From assembly GCA_964643355.1 (NCBI GenBank), contig CAZXPW010000006.1:58790-122789 (forward strand): a DNA stretch of 64,000 nt, in the 5' to 3' direction. A model generated the notes under the pieces. It was not told where the DNA came from. It was given only the letters and a program-made list of their open reading frames with translations, and searched no databases. This stretch comes from FEN-1350 sp964643355. Lineage in GTDB: Bacteria; Planctomycetota; Phycisphaerae; Sedimentisphaerales; Anaerohalosphaeraceae. The translations under genes and the position numbers were made by a program. Below, piece after piece: positions 58,894 to 64,000 of this stretch (its first letter is position 1; every line of letters starts with the position of its first letter).

Positions 58894-61116
58894 ATGAACA
58901 TTGTCAAATGGATGCGTAAAAACAACCGGAAGTTGATGGCGGGAGTCGTGATCGTCATTATGATCTCCTTCGTCGGCGGAACCGCCCTGCAGCAGATTCT
59001 CAGCCGGTGGGGATCCGGCGCCGGCACGACCGTGGCGACTTACCGCAACAAAGGGGTTATTACGCCCAACGATCTGCGAATCGCCGAAAACGAATTGAAG
59101 ATCCTGCGGGAACTCAGGATGCCGATGTTCCTACAGTACAAACCCTCGCTGAACCAAACGGGAGACATTCGGGCCCGCTTGCTTGGGCAACTGCTCTTCC
59201 CCGACTCCCAGGCCGCGGCCATGATTCAGGATGAAATCCGTCAGGCCATGTTCCGGGGCGGGTCCATAACGGTGGAACATCTCAACGCATTTTTTGATAA
59301 ATCCTCCGGAAGTCCAACAGAGAACTGGTTGCTCCTCAAGGCCGAGGCCCGACAAGCCGGGTGTGTCGTCGATCCCGGTACGGCCCGTGATATCCTCAAA
59401 CAGTTGATCCCGCAGCTAACGCAAAATCGAGCCGATGCGGCCGCTGTCGTATCTTCCATCATCAACACTCTTCGCGTCCCCCAGGAACGAATCTACGGAA
59501 CCTTCGCCGACCTTTTGTCGATTTTGAATTATTCCGATATGGTGACCCGCAACCAGGCCGTAACCACGGCCGAAATTCGATCTCGGATCGGACGAAGCGG
59601 ACAACGGATTTCGGGGGAATTTGTCAAGTTTACAGCCGACGACTTCCTGACCGAAGTCGCCGAACCGACCCAACAGGAACTGCAGGACCAGTTCACGGCC
59701 CATCGCAGCGTTTTTCCCGGCACCGTCACCGAGGATAATCCCTACGGTTTCGGCTACAAAATCCATCCCCGAGTCCAACTGGAATACCTGGTCGTGCGGT
59801 ATATGGATATCCAGAAAAACCTTCCGGACCCCACGGACGAGGAAATGGAAGAGTATTATCGCCGCAACCTCAAGGAATTTCAAAAGGAAGAACCAACGGA
59901 TCCGGCCAAACCCGATGGTCCCTCAACCATCAAGACCCAATCCTACGCCGAAGTCGCCCAGAGGATCCGAGGTACAATTCTCCGTAATAAGGCCATGCGT
60001 CAGGGGGATATGATTCTCGCCGAAGCCAAATCCATAGTCGACGCCGGATTTGCATCTCTGGATATCGAAAAGACTTCCAGCGCCGTGTTGGAAAAGGCCG
60101 CGGGGAACTTCACGCAGACCGCTGAAACCCTCCGCAACAAATACAATATCGACCTGTACTCGGGATTGACCGGATTGCTGACCTCCGACGATATTTCCTC
60201 CAGCCGCGTCCTGGGCCAATTGTCGATTGAAGGACAAAACCAGAACCCCATTCCTCTGAGCCGACTGGCCTTCGCCGTGGACGAACTGGCCGCCGTCAAG
60301 CTCAGCCGATTCGAAACCGCCAAGCCCAGAATGTGGATGACGCTGGGACCCATGAAGGATCGTTTTGACCAATACGGATCTTCGTCTGCCCTGGTCCGGG
60401 TCGTCAAAGTCGAAACGGAATTCGAACCGCAGGATCTGGCTTACACCTACAACAAAACGGACGCTTCTTTGGACAAGACCCCCCCGGCCGAACAGCTCTT
60501 TATCCTCAAAGAAGAAGTGTCGCGCGATGTCAAACGACTTAAGGCCCTGGCTCTGGCCAAGGCCCGAGCCGAAGAATTCGCCGCGTCCATCGGCGATCAG
60601 GCCTGGGAAAAAGCCATTGAAGATTACAACACCAAGTATATCAAGCCCGACGATCCGGGCGCCTTTACGAAGCGGTTGCGGATGGATCGACTCAACGAGC
60701 GGGCTCGAAGCACCGATTCCGATATTCGTCGCATGGCGGCCATGGTTCAGGGAGATCCTTCCATTCAACGCATTTACAAGGATATGGTCCAGACCAATCA
60801 GCAGCTCAACCTGTTTCATTCGCTGTTGCCCGAAGAAAAAATCGAGGCCGACAATCTCAAAACCGTCGTCGAATTCAAACCCGCCTCGCAGTGGCTGGTC
60901 ATCAAGAAGATTGCACGCACTCAGCCGACCAAGGAAGAATATCGCAAGAGCAAGGCCCTGGCCGCCTATCAGATCGACGCCATGCAGTCCGACGGATTGG
61001 CCCTGATTCACTTTGATCCCGACAATCTCCGTCAGCGCATGCAGTTTCATCGATCCAAAGAGGATATCTACCTTCCACCGGCTCCTACCCTCGACGATAT
61101 CCCGGGGGATTTCTGA
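58894..61116 (+). CDS. PpiD/SurA-like membrane-anchored folding factor
   Basis: A 740-residue protein. The start (MRKNNRKLMAGVVIVIMISFVGG) is a single N-terminal anchor as in PpiD. The N-terminal region resembles the SurA_N/PpiD chaperone fold, with several helical blocks. There is no clear parvulin active-site signature, so peptidyl-prolyl isomerase activity is doubtful; it may be a chaperone only. Residues 500-700 are charged and strongly helical. It probably acts on exported proteins at the inner membrane. Its stop overlaps the next gene's ATG by one base. Confidence 0.75.
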   Translation: MNIVKWMRKNNRKLMAGVVIVIMISFVGGTALQQILSRWGSGAGTTVATYRNKGVITPNDLRIAENELKILRELRMPMFLQYKPSLNQTGDIRARLLGQLLFPDSQAAAMIQDEIRQAMFRGGSITVEHLNAFFDKSSGSPTENWLLLKAEARQAGCVVDPGTARDILKQLIPQLTQNRADAAAVVSSIINTLRVPQERIYGTFADLLSILNYSDMVTRNQAVTTAEIRSRIGRSGQRISGEFVKFTADDFLTEVAEPTQQELQDQFTAHRSVFPGTVTEDNPYGFGYKIHPRVQLEYLVVRYMDIQKNLPDPTDEEMEEYYRRNLKEFQKEEPTDPAKPDGPSTIKTQSYAEVAQRIRGTILRNKAMRQGDMILAEAKSIVDAGFASLDIEKTSSAVLEKAAGNFTQTAETLRNKYNIDLYSGLTGLLTSDDISSSRVLGQLSIEGQNQNPIPLSRLAFAVDELAAVKLSRFETAKPRMWMTLGPMKDRFDQYGSSSALVRVVKVETEFEPQDLAYTYNKTDASLDKTPPAEQLFILKEEVSRDVKRLKALALAKARAEEFAASIGDQAWEKAIEDYNTKYIKPDDPGAFTKRLRMDRLNERARSTDSDIRRMAAMVQGDPSIQRIYKDMVQTNQQLNLFHSLLPEEKIEADNLKTVVEFKPASQWLVIKKIARTQPTKEEYRKSKALAAYQIDAMQSDGLALIHFDPDNLRQRMQFHRSKEDIYLPPAPTLDDIPGDF

Positions 61117-61526
61117 TGGCTGATCGTCCGCGGATCGAACATACGCTGTTTCTCCTGGCCGTGGGGGTTCTCGGCTGGATCATCCCCGGCGGCGGACATT
61201 TTCTGATCCGCGAACGACGCCGTGCCATCATTATTTTTGTAACGATCACATTGACCTTCGCTGTGGGTCTATATGTCGGCTCGATCGCCGTGGTCAATTC
61301 CGTCGATTCCCGGCCTTGGTTCTTCGCCCAGATCTGCGCTTCGCCGGTGGTCGGAGCCATTGACTCCTGGTGCCGCAGCGGCAACTTCAAGTCCTACGGC
61401 CGGCCTTTCGATGTCGGCCAGATCTATACCAGCATCGCCGGGCTGCTGAACCTGCTGAGTATTCTCAGCGCCGTCTATATGGCCTATACCGGTCGCGGCG
61501 AGATGATCGGAACCGAGGAGGAATAA
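61116..61526 (+). CDS. Small membrane protein, unknown
   Basis: A 136-residue protein with about three hydrophobic segments (about 9-27, 37-58, 104-123). The start (ILGWIIPGGGHFLIRERRRAIIIF-like) contains a PGGGHF loop followed by basic residues. This pattern occurs in planctomycete small membrane proteins, but I cannot name a family with confidence. It is coupled to the PpiD-like gene by a TGATG overlap. Confidence 0.75.
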   Translation: MADRPRIEHTLFLLAVGVLGWIIPGGGHFLIRERRRAIIIFVTITLTFAVGLYVGSIAVVNSVDSRPWFFAQICASPVVGAIDSWCRSGNFKSYGRPFDVGQIYTSIAGLLNLLSILSAVYMAYTGRGEMIGTEEE

Positions 61527-61530
61527 TCGC

Positions 61531-61776
61531 ATGCCTGATCTTATGTCCCTGCTGGCCTCCTTCACACGCCCCATCGAAATCGGCACGACTCCGGCCTCGG
61601 TGTTGTGGATGTTTCCCCTGTTGGCCTCGATTTCGATCGTCTATAAAGCCACCAAGATGCGCGTGTTGTTCTGGAACCGGTTTCTGCGAGAGGTGGCGAT
61701 TCTGTTTCTTACCGTCAGCTTGTTTATGATAATTACCGCCGTCGCCCTCAATATCATCGTATGGTGGTTCACCTGA
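61531..61776 (+). CDS. Small two-helix membrane protein, unknown
   Basis: An 81-residue protein with two hydrophobic helices (about 24-38 and 54-77) and a short basic loop between them. A GAGGAGGA ribosome site precedes the ATG and the gene starts 4 bp after the previous stop. It probably pairs with the preceding membrane protein. No family recognised. Confidence 0.72.
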   Translation: MPDLMSLLASFTRPIEIGTTPASVLWMFPLLASISIVYKATKMRVLFWNRFLREVAILFLTVSLFMIITAVALNIIVWWFT

Positions 61777-61820
61777 TCGTGCGATCCGGCACAATTTCTT
61801 CAACCAAGTAAGGTTCGGAC

Positions 61821-63284
61821 ATGGCCAAGATTACCAAACTCGACGACATTGTGGCGCTGTGCAAGCGGCGCGGCTTTATCTTTCAATCCAGCGAAATCTA
61901 CGGCGGCCTGGCAAGCTGCTACGACTATGGTCCTCTCGGCTCCGAGCTGAAACGCAATGTCCGCCAGGCCTGGTGGAAGGCCGTGGTTCAGATGCGCGAC
62001 GATGTGGTCGGCCTGGACTGCTCGATCCTGATGCACCCGATGGCCTGGAAGGCCTCCGGCCACGCCGACAAATTCGCGGATATGGTTACCGTTTGTAAAA
62101 AGTGCAATACGCGGACCCGCGTCGATCACCTCGCCGATGCAGGAAAAGACCCGCGTGACGAACACACCACGCACAGCGCGACAGCGCCGAATGATCTTTC
62201 GAAAAAAGTCTGCCCCGCTTGCGGCGCCGTCGGCCAGTTCGGCGAACCGATGGCCTTTCGCCTGATGTTCGAGACGCGGATGGGCGCCAATGTCGATGAC
62301 ACGATGACCTTGTTCCTCCGGCCGGAAACGGCGCAGGGAATTTTCGTGAACTTCCGCAATGTCCTCGACAGCACGCGCGTCAAGGTCCCCTTCGGCATCG
62401 CCCAGATCGGCAAGAGCTTTCGCAACGAAGTCACCACCAAGGCCTTTATCTTCCGCACCCGCGAGTTCGAACAGGCCGAGTTGGAATTCTTCTGCGCCCC
62501 CGGCACCGACGAGCAGTGGTACGAACACTGGAAGCAACAGCGCTTTCAGTGGTACCTGGACCTGGGGATCAAGAAAGAAAATCTCCGCTTCCGCGAGCAC
62601 GAAAAAGACGAGCTGGCCCACTACGCCAAGGGCTGCGTCGATGTCGAATACCGCTTCCCCTTCGGCTCCGGCGACTGGCAGGAACTCGAGGGCATCGCCA
62701 ACCGCACCGACTACGACCTCCGCCAGCACCAGCGCGGCATGCGGACGATGAACGACTGGTTCGAAAAGGGCAAGGACCTCTTTGCCATCACCCTCAAGGA
62801 GGAGGACCCCGACTATCTCAGCGGCCCGCTGTCGTTCTTCGACGAGGCCAGCAAGAGCCGCTACATCCCCTTCGTCATCGAACCCTCGGCCGGGATCGAC
62901 CGCAGCACGCTGGCCTTTCTGGTTGATGCCTACGACGAGGATGAGGCCAACGGCGAGGTCCGCAGCGTCCTGCGCTTTTCCCCCGCGCTGGCCCCGATCA
63001 AGGCCGGCATCTTCCCGCTGGTCAAGAAGGAAGGCATGCCCGACATCGCCCGCAAACTCTACGACGACCTCAAGCGAAACTGGGCCGTCTTCTACGACGA
63101 AAAAGGCGCGGTCGGCCGCCGGTACCGCAGACAGGATGAGGCCGGCACCCCGTGGTGTATCACCATCGACGGCCAGACGCTCGCCGATCAGACCGTCACC
63201 GTCCGCCAGCGCGACGACATGTCCCAGATCCGCATCAACCTCGACGCTGTCAAGGCCTGGCTCCGCGAAAAACTGGAGGCGTAG
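61821..63284 (+). CDS. glyQS: Glycyl-tRNA synthetase, single-chain dimeric type
   Basis: Class II synthetase that loads glycine on tRNA-Gly; 487 residues, as expected for the alpha2 type. Motifs include FIFQSSEIYGGLASCYDYGPLG, motif 2 in GIAQIGKSFRNEVTT, LRPETAQGIFVNF and the closing AGIFPLVKKEGM region. Zinc-type cysteines occur in CKKCN and CPACG. The gene is visibly richer in G and C at third codon positions than most others in the window, particularly from about 62100 on. Confidence 0.96.
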   Translation: MAKITKLDDIVALCKRRGFIFQSSEIYGGLASCYDYGPLGSELKRNVRQAWWKAVVQMRDDVVGLDCSILMHPMAWKASGHADKFADMVTVCKKCNTRTRVDHLADAGKDPRDEHTTHSATAPNDLSKKVCPACGAVGQFGEPMAFRLMFETRMGANVDDTMTLFLRPETAQGIFVNFRNVLDSTRVKVPFGIAQIGKSFRNEVTTKAFIFRTREFEQAELEFFCAPGTDEQWYEHWKQQRFQWYLDLGIKKENLRFREHEKDELAHYAKGCVDVEYRFPFGSGDWQELEGIANRTDYDLRQHQRGMRTMNDWFEKGKDLFAITLKEEDPDYLSGPLSFFDEASKSRYIPFVIEPSAGIDRSTLAFLVDAYDEDEANGEVRSVLRFSPALAPIKAGIFPLVKKEGMPDIARKLYDDLKRNWAVFYDEKGAVGRRYRRQDEAGTPWCITIDGQTLADQTVTVRQRDDMSQIRINLDAVKAWLREKLEA

Positions 63285-63297
63285 TTCAAAGAGATTG

Positions 63298-63320
63298 AAG
63301 GCCCGTATTTGCGTGGCCTT
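63298..63320 (+). terminator. Weak hairpin after the glycyl-tRNA synthetase gene
   Basis: AAGGCC and GGCCTT pair across an 11-nt loop 14 bp after the stop codon. It has no T-run, so termination is uncertain. Confidence 0.3.
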
Positions 63321-63368
63321 AGTATAAATCGTTCAGAATCGCATTTGAGAAAACGCGGGAGGTTCTCT

Positions 63369-63974
63369 ATGGACAAGTTGATTCAGACGATTGAAAGAAT
63401 CCGGCAAAAATTACCGGCCCTCCGCCGGCATTCTTTGAAAGAAACCCCGACACGAACTATAGTGATTGACCCCCTCCTTGAAGCGTTGGGCTGGGACATT
63501 CGAGACCCGGATGAAGTACAACTGGAATATCCAACTATAGATGGCAAATCTGTTGATTATGCATTGAAACTCAACAAGAAACCGGTTCTTCTTGTCGAAG
63601 CAAAAGCCCTTGAAGATTCACTTGACGATGTCAAGGCAATCACTCAAGTTGTTGGTTATGCGGCAAACGATGGTATTGTCTGGTGTATACTTACAAATGG
63701 GATTATATGGCGTATATATCGGAGCATGGAGAAGTGTGCCGCACCTGACAAGCTCATGTATGAAGTCAGCATTGAACCGGATGATTCCGGCGGATTGACT
63801 CTCGAACAAATCGCCAGACAATTATGGCGGTTTTCTTCCGAAGAAATGGTCAAAGGTACACTCGATTCACTCGGAGAAGAAACATTTACGGATGGTAAAG
63901 TCCGAAAAGCAATGGGGAACTTGCTGACTGATCCTCCAAGGGTACTATTAAGGAGCTCTAACAAAACCTTATGA
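63369..63974 (+). CDS. HsdR N-terminal-type nuclease domain protein
   Basis: A 201-residue protein from an ATG with GGGAGG upstream. The N-terminal region follows the HsdR_N/type I restriction family: IDPLLEALGWDIRDPDEVQLEYP, DYALKLNKKPVLLVEAKAL with the PD-(D/E)xK core (D-x-ALKL, then VEAKA), and QVVGYAANDGIVWCILTNG. Related proteins are often longer, so this may be a short form, a broken copy or a stop near a frame change. An ATG overlapping the stop codon (63971) opens a new frame (MIRRQQINRQ) that leaves the window. The gene is more AT-rich than the synthetase before it, suggesting different origin. Possible role in restriction or defence. Confidence 0.72.
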   Translation: MDKLIQTIERIRQKLPALRRHSLKETPTRTIVIDPLLEALGWDIRDPDEVQLEYPTIDGKSVDYALKLNKKPVLLVEAKALEDSLDDVKAITQVVGYAANDGIVWCILTNGIIWRIYRSMEKCAAPDKLMYEVSIEPDDSGGLTLEQIARQLWRFSSEEMVKGTLDSLGEETFTDGKVRKAMGNLLTDPPRVLLRSSNKTL

Positions 63975-64000
63975 TTCGTCGCCAGCAAATTAACAGGCAA

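Noticed and set aside
62359..63327. Long alternative plus-strand frames within the glycyl-tRNA synthetase gene
   Set aside because: They result from GC-rich third positions and encode low-complexity Ser/Arg/Pro sequence.
1..64000. tRNA, rRNA, CRISPR arrays, insertion sequences, phage genes
   Set aside because: None was recognised by eye on either strand; a tRNAscan or CRISPR search was not possible here.

Overview
The window reads as a chromosomal segment of an anaerobic or microaerophilic Planctomycetota bacterium, most likely class Phycisphaerae. This placement is an inference. It rests on an Rnf complex beside a complex I that lacks its NADH module, a B12-dependent ribonucleotide reductase, long secreted beta-helix and pilin-like proteins, many lineage-type hypothetical proteins, and the rplM-rpsI-argC layout. 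No rRNA, tRNA, CRISPR array, insertion sequence or phage gene was found. Coding density is high and most genes are metabolic or housekeeping.

Left part (1-11 kb). A tripartite efflux operon (TetR regulator, TolC-like lipoprotein, truncated RND adaptor) runs off the left edge. Next come a secreted hypothetical protein, a radical SAM/B12-type protein on the plus strand, and a minus-strand group: two hypotheticals, a DsbD-type thiol-disulfide exchanger, endonuclease III and a LOG-family phosphoribohydrolase.

Centre-left (11-27 kb). One minus-strand array carries nuoABCDHIJKLMN, an RseC-like protein and then rnfCDGEAB. nuoE, nuoF and nuoG are absent. This suggests that complex I takes electrons from ferredoxin or another carrier and that Rnf links the ferredoxin and NADH pools. 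rnfC appears to start at a rare ATT codon.

Centre (27-46 kb). A secreted fusion of a C45-type acyltransferase with an alpha/beta hydrolase, an unusual Gfo/Idh/MocA protein, a dUTPase-like enzyme and glyA lie on the minus strand. A TPR protein, rpsT and rnr lie on the plus strand. Then, on the minus strand, come a hypothetical gene, tyrS, three REP-like structured 24-bp repeats, a nitrilase-family hydrolase, argC, rpsI, rplM and nrdJ. nrdJ has two NrdR boxes in its promoter.

Right part (46-64 kb). Secreted and surface-type proteins (a large hypothetical, a beta-helix protein, a PilX-like pilus protein and a tiny acidic repeat peptide) alternate with lipB-lipA, a DUF697-like membrane protein, a Tat-exported Gfo/Idh/MocA oxidoreductase, a membrane hypothetical and hemL. 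They are followed by a plus-strand operon of a PpiD/SurA-like chaperone, two small membrane proteins and glycyl-tRNA synthetase. The right edge holds a compositionally different HsdR-N-type protein.

Several promoters are legible as sigma70-like boxes, some with a 17-bp spacer (upstream of tetR, at 36.6 kb, and upstream of the PpiD-like gene). Intrinsic terminators close several of the secreted-protein genes.
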